From an uncultured Saprospiraceae bacterium (GTDB lineage: Bacteria > Bacteroidota > Bacteroidia > Chitinophagales > Saprospiraceae), in contig CALGAW010000074.1 in the NCBI GenBank assembly GCA_937959115.1, positions 1 through 64,000 of the forward strand: a stretch of DNA of 64,000 nt. The letters are read 5' to 3'. Positions 19,587 to 27,986 of the stretch are shown piece by piece; positions within the stretch are counted from its first letter, which is position 1; the number at the start of each line of letters is the position of its first letter. The position numbers were made by a program, and so were the translations under genes. A model generated the notes under the pieces. It was not told the origin of the DNA. It did no database searches and saw only the letters and a list, made by a program, of their open reading frames with translations.

Positions 19587-19936
19587 AGCATAAAATATTC
19601 CTTCAACAGATAGATGAGAAGATAAAAACTAAAATGAGGTATTTACCCTCGTTTTGCATTAACAAGAACGTAAATTGTTCGGATTAAAATGAACAGCAAA
19701 AAAAATTGGTATAACTGGCGTAATTTCTAGCTTGCTGCTTGGAAGGATAAATGTACAAAATAGAATTTACTTTGCTAAATGTAAATTCAAAATTAAATTA
19801 ACCCGAAAAAAATAATTCTTTTCCAAAAAAATAATCAAACAAATAAGGTCAATTTTTAAGAAAAATAAACTAATTCGATTCAAGAATCATTCAATCTGAT
19901 TTTAGTTTTGTTTTATAGTTGTCCTATTTCAACTGA
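19587..19936. other. Intergenic gap between the two nucleotidase halves
   Basis: A 350-bp, very AT-rich gap. It presumably contains the promoter for the metallophosphatase gene and the end of the upstream transcript. I see no open frame, hairpin with a T-tract, or RNA gene. Confidence 0.45.
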
Positions 19937-20677
19937 TTAATTTATAGAAGTGACTCTTCCATCTAAGACGGGTAAGATTGGTTCATTTTTGAAATCTTCG
20001 ATATATTCCATAATCGCATTCCGTAATAATATATCATAGTTCTCTCTTGGTTTGTCCTTTAGGAAGGATAGTTTATCCCCTCCGTTTGCCAAGTAATCTG
20101 AAATCGCAACCTTATAGGTTTGGGTAAGGCTAAGGGGTTTTTCGTTGATCTCAATGTTTTGTGGTTTACCTTCTTTGATTTGATAGCGGACCTGCTTACT
20201 TACTGGCCAGCCACCATTGTTTGCCATTGCTTCAAACAACTGTAACACGGTTTTTCCGTCAAGGGTCATAATGACAAGCATGTTGTCAAACGGCATAAGT
20301 TCGAACACGCCTCCCCTTGTAATATTGCCGGCTTTGATACTAGGAACTCTAAGGCCACCATAGTTCATTACGGCAAAGTCGACGGATGCCCCGGTTTCTT
20401 GCACGACTTTACTATAGGTTAGGTCTGCGACAAAATTTCCAAGAGTGGATTCGGGCTTTGCTTTTGTCATTTCGCTTTCAAAGATACCAATCGACACATT
20501 CATCTCTTTCTCCATTTGCTGCTTATACGGCTGAATCATTTCCTCAATAGATGGATCTGTAGGGCTCTCCGCTGTCGTCTTTTGGTTTTCGCAATTGCTG
20601 CTTACTAAATGAACGTGTGGTGTACAGCCAACTGCAATCGTTAAGAGGAGTAGGTATATTAAGTAGCGCTTTTTCAT
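19937..20677 (-). CDS. 5'-nucleotidase C-terminal domain lipoprotein
   Basis: A 246-residue lipoprotein (LLLLTIAVGC lipobox) consisting of the 5'-nucleotidase C-terminal, substrate-specificity domain alone. Diagnostic segments: TLGNFVADL, VMNYGGLRVPSIKAGNI, GGVFELMPFDNMLVIM and ISDYLANGGDKLSF. It lacks the metallophosphatase half, which is the next gene downstream on the same strand, so the two chains probably work together. It follows the 175-residue membrane protein gene by 11 bp. Confidence 0.85.
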   Translation of the reverse strand: MKKRYLIYLLLLTIAVGCTPHVHLVSSNCENQKTTAESPTDPSIEEMIQPYKQQMEKEMNVSIGIFESEMTKAKPESTLGNFVADLTYSKVVQETGASVDFAVMNYGGLRVPSIKAGNITRGGVFELMPFDNMLVIMTLDGKTVLQLFEAMANNGGWPVSKQVRYQIKEGKPQNIEINEKPLSLTQTYKVAISDYLANGGDKLSFLKDKPRENYDILLRNAIMEYIEDFKNEPILPVLDGRVTSIN

Positions 20678-20688
20678 GTTTGATCTTA

Positions 20689-21216
20689 TTAGAGAATGAT
20701 GGAGGCTTCCTTCTTAATGGCTAGCAATGCTTTGTCAACAGGTTTTATTGGAAGATTATTCATTTTGTTAAATAAATCACGACTATAGGCTATTGCATCT
20801 GCTTCAGGCTCCTGTTCTTTAGCAACCACATTTACAAGATTGATTGTTTCATTTTTAACTAAGGTAATAATTTCCCACAATTCTGGAGATATATAGACTT
20901 GCTGTGCGACATTATGTTCAAATTCTTTCTGAATCGAAACAAGCAGCGCAATATGAAGGTTAGATGCAGTCATTTTCTCTGTTCGAATACGAAGAATTAG
21001 ATTTTCTAGTTTTATCCGTTCCAAAAACAAGGTTAATCGTTCATAAGCTTGCAGCTTTAAGGGCAACGTATTGTCAATCTGATTCTTTTTTAAATCCAGC
21101 AGCTGGAGGTTGTATTGATTCTTCAAAAACTGCTTCTGCAAATAATACACAGTAAGGAAAACAATCAATGCTGGAATTGTAATTTTAATTATTTCTAAAA
21201 CAGTTTCTAACCACAT
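20689..21216 (-). CDS. Conserved membrane-anchored helical protein, function unknown
   Basis: A 175-residue protein with one N-terminal membrane helix (IIKITIPALIVFLTVYYLQ) followed by ~150 residues of predicted helix. These contain a Leu-rich stretch LPLKLQAYERLTLFLERI and a conserved-looking QKEFEHNVAQQVYIS. I remember similar short proteins as widespread uncharacterised Bacteroidota proteins but cannot name the family with certainty. It heads an apparent operon with the 5'-nucleotidase C-terminal lipoprotein (11-bp gap). Confidence 0.7.
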   Translation of the reverse strand: MWLETVLEIIKITIPALIVFLTVYYLQKQFLKNQYNLQLLDLKKNQIDNTLPLKLQAYERLTLFLERIKLENLILRIRTEKMTASNLHIALLVSIQKEFEHNVAQQVYISPELWEIITLVKNETINLVNVVAKEQEPEADAIAYSRDLFNKMNNLPIKPVDKALLAIKKEASIIL

Positions 21217-21514
21217 AATGTAAGGTTCAAAAGCTATGCGCTTTGTTTTTATGATTAATAGAATGAATAAACAGAAATATACAATTTACTTGTTGTTACA
21301 TTCTTAATGAGGGGCAAAGTTAAAAAAGTTTAATTCCAACCAAATAGTAAACCGATATTCTTTTAACTTATTTACAATAGAATCATTGTTTAGCATTCAT
21401 TGGTTTAACAAAATTTTATCAAATTCTGAGTAATCCTATTGTAGATCCTACTGTATTAAATAAGTTTATCATACTAACAATAAATGATAAATTCTAGAAT
21501 TTATCGTAAAAAAA

Positions 21515-21545
21515 TTGCTTTTACAATAAAATTAAAATATATTGC
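21515..21545 (+). promoter_or_regulatory. Promoter-like site for the ncRNA candidate
   Basis: TTG at 21515-21517 and TATATTGC at 21538-21545 (TAnnTTTG with near match), separated by 20 bases, the spacing of Bacteroidota -33/-7 promoters. The predicted start is around 21551. Confidence 0.45.
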
Positions 21546-21550
21546 ACCTT

Positions 21551-21752
21551 GAGGGCAATGTATATCTTCTCCATTCCTCACCCTTAACTAACCAACACAA
21601 CAAGACTGAAGATCATAATTGATCTACTATATTATTGAGCTTAATTGCTTCAATATTCAAAAATATGCGCACTGCAACGTAGTGTAAAGACGTTAGTTAG
21701 TCATTAGAATGGCCCGTGCTCCCTTATAAAGTTAAGGAACACGGGTTTTTTT
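21551..21752 (+). ncRNA. Structured non-coding RNA candidate (three-arm junction)
   Basis: About 200 nt with no coding frame. A closing helix pairs CCATTC (21571-21576) with GAATGG (21707-21712) and TAACTAAC (21585-21592) with GTTAGTTA (21692-21699). Inside it are three hairpins: AGATCA-TAAT-TGATCT (21610-21625), ATTGAGC..GCTTCAAT (21634-21654) and CACTGC-AAC-GTAGTG (21670-21684). A strong terminator follows, and a promoter-like site precedes it. It does not match tmRNA, RNase P or SRP landmarks that I know. 6S RNA is a possible identity. The fold is by eye only. Confidence 0.5.
21713..21752 (+). terminator. Intrinsic terminator of the ncRNA candidate
   Basis: CCCGTG (21713-21718) pairs with CACGGG (21740-21745), extended by an imperfect inner stem, and is followed by seven T (21746-21752). 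There is no plus-strand gene upstream for more than 5 kb, so it must end an independent short transcript. Confidence 0.8.
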
Positions 21753-21917
21753 ATTTTCTATCATTAGCAGAGATTAAGTATGAAAGTAGATGTTGAGATG
21801 GCGAACCCTATTCTCATGATTTGGAACGTGTTTAGGCCTTTCACTTCTTATAGAACTAACCGTCTTTTGGATGATGGATCATCATTGGGTAAATGTACTA
21901 CGTTAATTCGCTAAAGT

Positions 21918-23465
21918 CTACTTGATTTGTAGCTTTCCGTATCGAAACTTCGAAGTCATCTGTGCATACATTAAAAGACTATTGTCCTTAACAGACTTCT
22001 GAAAAAATCGAGGACAAATAAACAGCCCTGGTCCTGAAGACTTTAGGAATTTTTCGCTTGTTACCGTGCCCCTATCTGAGATTCTGGTCTTGATGATTGG
22101 GTTGGAACGACTAGGAAACCGCCCCTTGTAGTAAAAGAGATGGGTTTCATCATTAAAATTAAAAACAGAGTAAGCGCCCATCCGCTGCTGGGTAAAACTG
22201 GTGGTCAACTTATTTCTTATCACTTTTGTGAACAACAGTCTCCCAGACGAAGAGAGCTTCGTTACTAACAAATTGCCATAAGAGTGTGGTTCTGGGCTTG
22301 AATCATCAATCGTTTCGAGTCGTGTCATTGGATAACGCCCATAAAGTGGCGTTCTATTTCCCTCTTGTGCGACTAAGGTAACCGATCCATCCTCTCCTAA
22401 TAAGACATCATTAAGATAAGCTTGCCCTATTTCCTTGAGTTCATCTACTTTTTTCTTTTCAATGAAGTTGCCGATAATATCAAGCGGAAAGTCTTCTGAA
22501 TACAGTCGTTGGTATTCGTTGTGATAAGAGTCTAGCTCCAATAACAGCACCCCTTTTATTCTAGAGTAATGAGCGGTGCTATTGTACAAGCCTACTCCTA
22601 GTACCCGACCCCGATCAATCTTCATCACAAAGTCAACAATAGTCAGTCCCCAGTATTCTAATTCCAGCGCTCTAATACGATCTCCTTGCTCATCAATGGT
22701 GAATAGTACAACCGAGTGGCCATCATCAATAGAAGAGGCGTCGTCAAATAGCTGTGTTGCCAAATACACTGTTCCTGCATTATCGGTCACCATGCTAAGC
22801 ACATGAAACGCATTGCTTTCTCTCAATTGGTATTCATCTAGTTTCCAATGGACACTTAGGCTCTTGTCTAATACCTTTAGAGATATGCGATTGGGCGTTT
22901 TCGTCTTTTCAGAGGCTTCACTATGCAACAAGGAAATGACTAATTGACTATTATCGGGCGAGATGCTATAATTAAGCCGATTGGTGACAAAAGGAACACG
23001 CTTTATCTTTTCTACTGTAAACAGTTGTTTTTTCACTCCTTTGAGCGCGCCATCTGTTTTACTTACAGCTTGAATACTGATGTTGACTTGGTCGTCTTCC
23101 GTTTCTGACTGACCAACAAAATACAACTGGTTATTGAAATGAATGAATTGAACAAATTTGTCTTCAATTTCGGTAGAAAACACTTGCTTCCCATCATGTG
23201 TAAATGCCCTTAATATTGGCGCTTTTTCATAGTAATAACCAGAATAACCAGACCACGTATAGAACTGGTTATCATCCTGCGCAATGATGATGTTGGCCAG
23301 TTCGTTTGTCCCTTTCTTGTAAATGTCTCCCCAAGCAGCTGAGCGATAATTAGTGCTGTATTCACGATTGTTTTTCTTAAACAATCGTAACCCGCTCCGT
23401 TCTTGAGCATTCATTGCTAACCCTAGACAAAAAACCAATATAAAAATAAGTGCGGTTTCTTTCAT
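21918..23465 (-). CDS. Secreted protein of unknown function, propeller-like
   Basis: About 515 residues. The frame allows a start at 23486, but the ATG at 23465 gives a cleaner signal peptide (MKETALIFILVFCLGLAMNAQ). The mature protein is rich in repeating beta segments alternating with Asp/Asn turns (for example FYTWSGYSGYYYEKAPILR, NYSISPDNSQLVISLLH, MVTDNAGTVYLATQLFD), which suggests a beta-propeller. No catalytic motif, lipobox or T9SS tail is visible, so it is probably periplasmic. Monocistronic. Confidence 0.65.
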   Translation of the reverse strand: MKETALIFILVFCLGLAMNAQERSGLRLFKKNNREYSTNYRSAAWGDIYKKGTNELANIIIAQDDNQFYTWSGYSGYYYEKAPILRAFTHDGKQVFSTEIEDKFVQFIHFNNQLYFVGQSETEDDQVNISIQAVSKTDGALKGVKKQLFTVEKIKRVPFVTNRLNYSISPDNSQLVISLLHSEASEKTKTPNRISLKVLDKSLSVHWKLDEYQLRESNAFHVLSMVTDNAGTVYLATQLFDDASSIDDGHSVVLFTIDEQGDRIRALELEYWGLTIVDFVMKIDRGRVLGVGLYNSTAHYSRIKGVLLLELDSYHNEYQRLYSEDFPLDIIGNFIEKKKVDELKEIGQAYLNDVLLGEDGSVTLVAQEGNRTPLYGRYPMTRLETIDDSSPEPHSYGNLLVTKLSSSGRLLFTKVIRNKLTTSFTQQRMGAYSVFNFNDETHLFYYKGRFPSRSNPIIKTRISDRGTVTSEKFLKSSGPGLFICPRFFQKSVKDNSLLMYAQMTSKFRYGKLQIK

Positions 23466-23621
23466 GAAAAGCTTGATTGACCTCAAAAATAAGATTTACC
23501 GTTGATTATCTTATTTTTTTTATTCATAATCGTAGAAATCAAGAACAAAATGCGCTATAAATTATAGTTGTTTGATGAAGCAGTGGCTCACAAAGCGTAG
23601 GTTAATTATCTTTGTGTCCGT

Positions 23622-24548
23622 TTAAAATGCAACAGCAGCATCAAATCTGGTCAAGTTAGAAAATTGTTCCATGCGCGCTTGAAGTTCCTCAGTACTTAGG
23701 CCTTTTAGTTTTTCTATACCGAATTTTTCTACCGTGCAAGAAGCCATCAAGGATCCAAATATAACTGCTCGCTTCATGTTTTCAAATGAAAGGTCATCCG
23801 TTTTTGCGAGATGCCCAATAAAACCTCCTGCGAAGGTGTCCCCAGCGCCAGTAGGATCGAAAACAGATTCAAGTGGCAATGCTGGAGCAAAAAAGATGTT
23901 TTCGCCATGGAAAAGCAACGCGCCATGTTCTCCTTTTTTGATAACCAGGTATTTCGGTCCCATCGCGCGAATCGCTCTTGCTGCTTTCACTAGAGAGTGT
24001 TCACCTGAGAGTTGGCGTGCCTCTTCATCATTTATCGTTAATACATCTACTTTTGCAATTACTGCTTTGAGGCTGTCAAGCGCAACGTCCATCCAGAAAT
24101 TCATGGTGTCTAGAACGATTAGCTTTGGTCGCTTATCCATTTGGTTAATTACATTCAGCTGCACTTCTGGTGTCAGGTTGCCAAGCATCACATAATCGCA
24201 ATTTTTATAGCTGTCTGGCAACACAGGATCAAAGTCCGCCAATACATTTAATTCAGTGAGTAGGGTGTCTCTGCCATTCATATCATCATGATATTTACCT
24301 GACCAGAAAAAACTTTTCTCGTCTTGTTTTACTTCAAGACCTTCCGTGGAAACACCTCTTCCTCTAAGCTCATTTAGCTCATCCTCTGGAAAGTCACCTC
24401 CAATTACAGAACAAAGTTTGATGTCATCTACGAAGTAACTTGCTGCCCAACAGATGTATGTGGCGGCACCGCCTACAATTCTATCTGCTTTCCCAAAGGG
24501 TGTTTCAATTGAATCAAATGCGACAGAACCAACAGTTAATATGCTCAT
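23622..24548 (-). CDS. PfkB-family sugar/nucleoside kinase
   Basis: A 308-residue ribokinase-superfamily enzyme. It starts SILTVGSVAFDSIETPFG with the GGAATY substrate-lid region, and carries PfkB signature 2 DPTGAGDTFAGGF (~229-241) with the catalytic Asp. The substrate cannot be read from the sequence; ribose, adenosine and fructose kinases share this plan. Proteins of this type are common in Bacteroidota. It stands alone, with tRNA-Asn divergent from it. Confidence 0.88.
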   Translation of the reverse strand: MSILTVGSVAFDSIETPFGKADRIVGGAATYICWAASYFVDDIKLCSVIGGDFPEDELNELRGRGVSTEGLEVKQDEKSFFWSGKYHDDMNGRDTLLTELNVLADFDPVLPDSYKNCDYVMLGNLTPEVQLNVINQMDKRPKLIVLDTMNFWMDVALDSLKAVIAKVDVLTINDEEARQLSGEHSLVKAARAIRAMGPKYLVIKKGEHGALLFHGENIFFAPALPLESVFDPTGAGDTFAGGFIGHLAKTDDLSFENMKRAVIFGSLMASCTVEKFGIEKLKGLSTEELQARMEQFSNLTRFDAAVAF

Positions 24549-24582
24549 TTTTTATTTTTTTTAAATTTTTATTGCGCAAATA

Positions 24583-24613
24583 TTGCACTTTTATTTTTCT
24601 TACACTACATTTG
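24583..24613 (+). promoter_or_regulatory. Consensus Bacteroidota promoter before tRNA-Asn
   Basis: TTG (24583-24585), 20-base spacer, then TACATTTG (24606-24613), an exact TAnnTTTG. The predicted start is near 24620, 75 nt before tRNA-Asn, which implies a 5' leader removed by processing. Confidence 0.75.
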
Positions 24614-24693
24614 CACTTCACTTTTGAAAAAAGATTTCGAAAGTCTTATAAATTGAAACACTTTCAGCGTATTTCAGTTTATTAAAAGAAATT

Positions 24694-24767
24694 GCCTCCT
24701 TAGCTCAGCTGGTTAGAGCAACGGACTGTTAATCCGTAGGTCCAAGGTTCGAGTCCTTGAGGGGGCG
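24694..24767 (+). tRNA. tRNA-Asn (GTT)
   Basis: A full cloverleaf: acceptor GCCTCCT/AGGGGGC, D arm GCTC..GAGC, anticodon arm ACGGA-CTGTTAA-TCCGT with GTT at 24728-24730, and T arm CAAGG-TTCGAGT-CCTTG. CCA is not encoded. It is flanked by a consensus promoter and an intrinsic terminator, so it is a single-gene transcript. Confidence 0.97.
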
Positions 24768-24772
24768 CAAGA

Positions 24773-24803
24773 AGCTTCAAAGTGAAAACTTTGGAGCTTT
24801 TTT
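24773..24803 (+). terminator. Intrinsic terminator after tRNA-Asn
   Basis: Stem AGCTTCAAAG (24773-24782) with CTTTGGAGCT (24789-24798), a six-base loop, then a T-run. It begins six bases after the tRNA. Confidence 0.85.
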
Positions 24804-25035
24804 GTTTTAAATAAATCATTCATTAGATAATGCACTTTGTTTACATACTTTAGCACGCGACATGCCAGAGGTTTTTTATATCGATTTAGATGAATTTTAG
24901 TAATAATTGGTTGTGGGAAGGTGTAATAATTTGACTTGAGTTGTTTTTGTTTTTACTGAATGATTTAAATTTTGGATCTGATTAACCATGTAATATTGTT
25001 TGTTTAAATTAACTCCTTTTTCCATAACCTAAGAT

Positions 25036-25043
25036 TATCTTTG
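25036..25043 (+). promoter_or_regulatory. -7 element for the lipoprotein gene
   Basis: TATCTTTG is an exact TAnnTTTG match. No TTG lies at the ideal distance upstream. The predicted start near 25050 leaves a ~58-nt leader. The rest of the 304-bp gap 24804-25107 shows nothing else. Confidence 0.5.
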
Positions 25044-25107
25044 TACTAAGTTCTAACCGATAATGAACCTTACGTTTTACAATTTCTTAATTTATTAAAT
25101 AATTCTA

Positions 25108-25809
25108 ATGAAAAACTTAACATTCTTATGCCTAATGGGTATTGCTATGCTTTTCACCTCATGTGTGAAAGAGGAAATCATTCAACCAACGACCAAAGTA
25201 GCGTTGAATAATACAACTCAAGAAATAAATTCCGATACCTATGCGATTCATGCAAGAGGTAATGTTTGTCAAATTGGTTCATTGCTTGGTACTAAAGATT
25301 TAGTTGCTGGTCAAGATTCAATTATTGGAGAAGTTAATTTTGGACTTTCTCCAGATTCTTCCAAATTAGTAATCGAAATCACAAATGTTATTGCTGATTG
25401 GTACATTGGAACTTCACACATTTTTGCTGGACAATTTGCAGATATTCCAATGGCAGGTGGTGGGCCGAAAAATGGTCATTTCCCTTATGGCAATGACAGT
25501 GATTTGGCTGATATCTTAATTGGTATTCAAAATGGTACTTGGGATAATGACCAATGTATTGAAATTCCTGTTGCTGATCTTTTCTCTAGTGGAACCATTG
25601 GTTGCTTCGTAACATTAGTACACACAGAGGCTTTCAATATCGTTTCAAACACTAGTGGAGAAGTAACTGTATTAGGTGATGAAACTGCTTGGGGTAGTGG
25701 CAGCCCTGTAAATACTCCAACGGATGATGGAAGTGGAAAGCAGAATGGAAAAGGAAAAGGGAAAGGAAAAGGAAACTGGTCTATGTTCCAATCTTGGTGT
25801 ATTCTCTAA
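25108..25809 (+). CDS. Surface lipoprotein of unknown function with ETAWG motif
   Basis: A 233-residue lipoprotein (lipobox MLFTSC, Cys at residue 19). The body has the segment order DWYIGTSHIFAG, NGHFPYGND, FVTLVHTEAFNI, VLGDETAWGSG, then a Gly/Lys repeat (~209-222) and NWSMFQSWC. This order (weighted W, then H.YxG, FPY, ETAWG and a terminal aromatic-Cys) recurs in extracellular proteins of Bacteroidota and other phyla as I recall, but I cannot name the domain. The Gly-Lys track near the C-terminus is unusual. It has its own promoter-like site and terminator. Confidence 0.7.
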   Translation: MKNLTFLCLMGIAMLFTSCVKEEIIQPTTKVALNNTTQEINSDTYAIHARGNVCQIGSLLGTKDLVAGQDSIIGEVNFGLSPDSSKLVIEITNVIADWYIGTSHIFAGQFADIPMAGGGPKNGHFPYGNDSDLADILIGIQNGTWDNDQCIEIPVADLFSSGTIGCFVTLVHTEAFNIVSNTSGEVTVLGDETAWGSGSPVNTPTDDGSGKQNGKGKGKGKGNWSMFQSWCIL

Positions 25810-25831
25810 CCACCTCTTGAAGAAATAAATG

Positions 25832-25863
25832 AAGGGTTATCTCGGTTGAGATGACCCTTTTCT
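25832..25863 (+). terminator. Intrinsic terminator of the lipoprotein gene
   Basis: AAGGGTTATCTC-GGTT-GAGATGACCCTT with one G-T pair, followed by TTTCTTTTT. It lies 23 bp past the stop codon. Confidence 0.85.
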
Positions 25864-26053
25864 TTTTGGGTGTATCATTTATTAGAGATTGCACTTTGTT
25901 TACATTTTTTATTCAGTACAACTAGACAAATAAACCTCACGATGCTAATCTTCAACATAATGTCAAATCAAACAAATCACTACTCGTACATTTTCATCAC
26001 AAAAAAATAACCCCTTCAATCCAAATAAATCGGGAAAAATTCAATTTTATTAG

Positions 26054-26061
26054 TATATTTG
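26054..26061 (+). promoter_or_regulatory. -7 element for rimP-nusA-infB
   Basis: TATATTTG, an exact TAnnTTTG, with transcription expected near 26068. A recognisable TTG at -33 is missing. The start would lie about ten bases before the hairpin at 26079. Confidence 0.55.
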
Positions 26062-26078
26062 CAGCGGAAAGAATAACG

Positions 26079-26105
26079 GAGGGGACGATTAGTCCCCTCT
26101 TTTTT
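26079..26105 (+). terminator. Leader hairpin/attenuator before rimP
   Basis: A perfect stem GAGGGGAC (26079-26086) / GTCCCCTC (26092-26099) with loop GATTA, then six T. It sits in the 5' leader of the rimP-nusA-infB operon, with no gene upstream to terminate except the lipoprotein, which already has its own terminator. This suggests an attenuator acting on the operon itself. Confidence 0.6.
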
Positions 26106-26122
26106 ATTGATAATTGGAAATA

Positions 26123-26593
26123 ATGGCGTCTATAGATGAAATGATCTCTGCTTGGTTGGAGACCAAATTTAAAGAAGAAGAGTTTAAAGAACTTTTCTTA
26201 GTAGAAATAAACTTCACCGCTGAAAACAACAAGTTAGAAGTGTTTTTAGACAGTGATGGTCGCCTTGACATAGGAAAATGCGCTAGAATAAATCGGTATC
26301 TTCAAAATCACTTGGATGAAGAAGGAACTCTTGGAGAAAAATACACCCTTGATGTTTCATCTCCAGGAGTTGGGAAGCCGCTTAAATTATTTAGGCAATA
26401 CAAGAAAAATTTAAATCGAAAGCTGGAAGTTTGGCTAAATGAAGGGAAACCAGTCACTGGCATCTTACAGCAAGTAGAAGACGATAAAATCCTGATTGTT
26501 CAGGAAAAAGGTAAAGGAAAAAAGAAGGAATTCATAAATCATGAACTCTCCTTCGCTCAAATAAAAAGATCTGTAGTTAAAATTAGTTTTTAA
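26123..26593 (+). CDS. rimP: Ribosome maturation factor RimP
   Basis: A 156-residue protein. A TTG start at 26114 is possible, but the ATG at 26123 gives the normal N-terminus. It has the RimP N-terminal fold with VEINFTAENNKLEVFLDSD and the family hallmark LDVSSPGVGKPLK (usually VSSPGLDRPL), then the SH3-like C-terminal domain with GILQQVEDDKILIVQ. It acts in 30S subunit maturation. It is the first gene of the conserved rimP-nusA-infB operon, 11 bp ahead of nusA. Confidence 0.92.
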   Translation: MASIDEMISAWLETKFKEEEFKELFLVEINFTAENNKLEVFLDSDGRLDIGKCARINRYLQNHLDEEGTLGEKYTLDVSSPGVGKPLKLFRQYKKNLNRKLEVWLNEGKPVTGILQQVEDDKILIVQEKGKGKKKEFINHELSFAQIKRSVVKISF

Positions 26594-26604
26594 AATCAAG
26601 TAAA

Positions 26605-27846
26605 ATGGGAATTAATCTGGTAGAATCATTTTCTGAATTTAAGGACATGAAAAATGTCGACCGGCCAACAATGGTTAGGGTATTAGAGGATGTTTTCCGG
26701 ACATTGATCCGTAAGAAGTTTGGTTCTGATGAAAATTTCGACGTCATCGTAAACACCGATAAAGGTGATTTGGAACTTTGGAGAGTTAGGGAAATCGTCC
26801 CAGATGGTGAAGTAGAAGACGAGCGAAAGCAAATTTCGATCACAGAAGCCTCCAAAATAGAAGATGATTACGAAATAGGTGAAGAGTGTTATCAACAATT
26901 ATTCTTAATAGATTTTGGTAGAAGAGCTATTATGGCTGCTCGCCAAACGTTGATTTCTAGGATTCTGGAATTGGAAAAAGACGAAATCTATAAGAAATAT
27001 ATGGATCGCGTCGGCGATATTGTTCTTGGTGAAGTACACCAAATCCTTAAACGTGATATTTTAATCTTGGATGACGCAACGAACAATGAGTTGATCCTTC
27101 CTAGAAATGAAATGATCAAAGGTGACTTTTTCCGAAAAGGAGAAATGGTTAGAGGAATTATTAAATCTGTTCAAATGAACAACAATAATCCGCAAATCGT
27201 ACTCTCCAGAACAGAAAACTCATTCCTAGAAAAATTAATGGAACAAGAAGTGCCGGAAATCGAAGACGGACTGATCACCATTAAGAAAATAGTGCGGATG
27301 CCTGGTGAAAGAGCCAAAGTAGCCGTAGAATCATACGACGATCGAATTGATCCAGTTGGTGCATGTGTTGGTATGAAAGGTTCTAGAATTCATGGAATCG
27401 TACGTGAGTTGAAAAACGAGAATATCGATATTATTAACTACACTAACAACGATAGACTATTGATTCAAAGAGCATTGACGCCTGCTAAAGTTACTTCCAT
27501 CGATTTAAACAACGATGATAAACGGGCAGCAGTTTATTTGCCGCCAGATCAGGTTTCTCTTGCGATTGGAAAAGGAGGACTCAATATTAAGCTGGCAAGT
27601 AGATTAACAGGCTATGAGCTCGATGTATTTAGAGATAATGAAGAAACGGAAATTGATGATGTCGATTTAGATGAATTTATCGATGAAATCGAAGGCTGGG
27701 TGATCGATGCCTTCAAGGCAATTGGTTGTGATAGTGCGAAAAGCGTTCTTAAACTAAGCAATGAAGAATTGATTAGAAGAACAGACCTAGAAGAAGAAAC
27801 AGTTTCCGAAATCGTCGCTATTTTGAAAAAAGAATTTGAAGATTAA
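26605..27846 (+). CDS. nusA: Transcription termination/antitermination factor NusA
   Basis: A 413-residue protein with the NusA N-terminal RNA-polymerase-binding domain (starting LVESFSEFKDMKNVDRPT), an S1 domain around residues 130-200, and tandem KH domains with VGACVGMKGSRIHGIVREL (~250-268) and LAIGKGGLNIKLASRLTG (~320-337). A Glu/Asp-rich C-terminal helix-hairpin-helix segment follows (~355-413). The length is typical for Bacteroidota, which have one short acidic C-terminal repeat instead of two. Confidence 0.95.
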   Translation: MGINLVESFSEFKDMKNVDRPTMVRVLEDVFRTLIRKKFGSDENFDVIVNTDKGDLELWRVREIVPDGEVEDERKQISITEASKIEDDYEIGEECYQQLFLIDFGRRAIMAARQTLISRILELEKDEIYKKYMDRVGDIVLGEVHQILKRDILILDDATNNELILPRNEMIKGDFFRKGEMVRGIIKSVQMNNNNPQIVLSRTENSFLEKLMEQEVPEIEDGLITIKKIVRMPGERAKVAVESYDDRIDPVGACVGMKGSRIHGIVRELKNENIDIINYTNNDRLLIQRALTPAKVTSIDLNNDDKRAAVYLPPDQVSLAIGKGGLNIKLASRLTGYELDVFRDNEETEIDDVDLDEFIDEIEGWVIDAFKAIGCDSAKSVLKLSNEELIRRTDLEEETVSEIVAILKKEFED

Positions 27847-27986
27847 TTGCTTTACGGGAATTTTTTCCTTAAAAAATGCATTATGTAGAAAACGGAATTA
27901 GTAATTTTTTATACATATATTGTAAACATTCCTAGAGTAATTCTGGGTTTTGAAATGGCTTTGCCATTGAAAAGAAAAATTTATAG

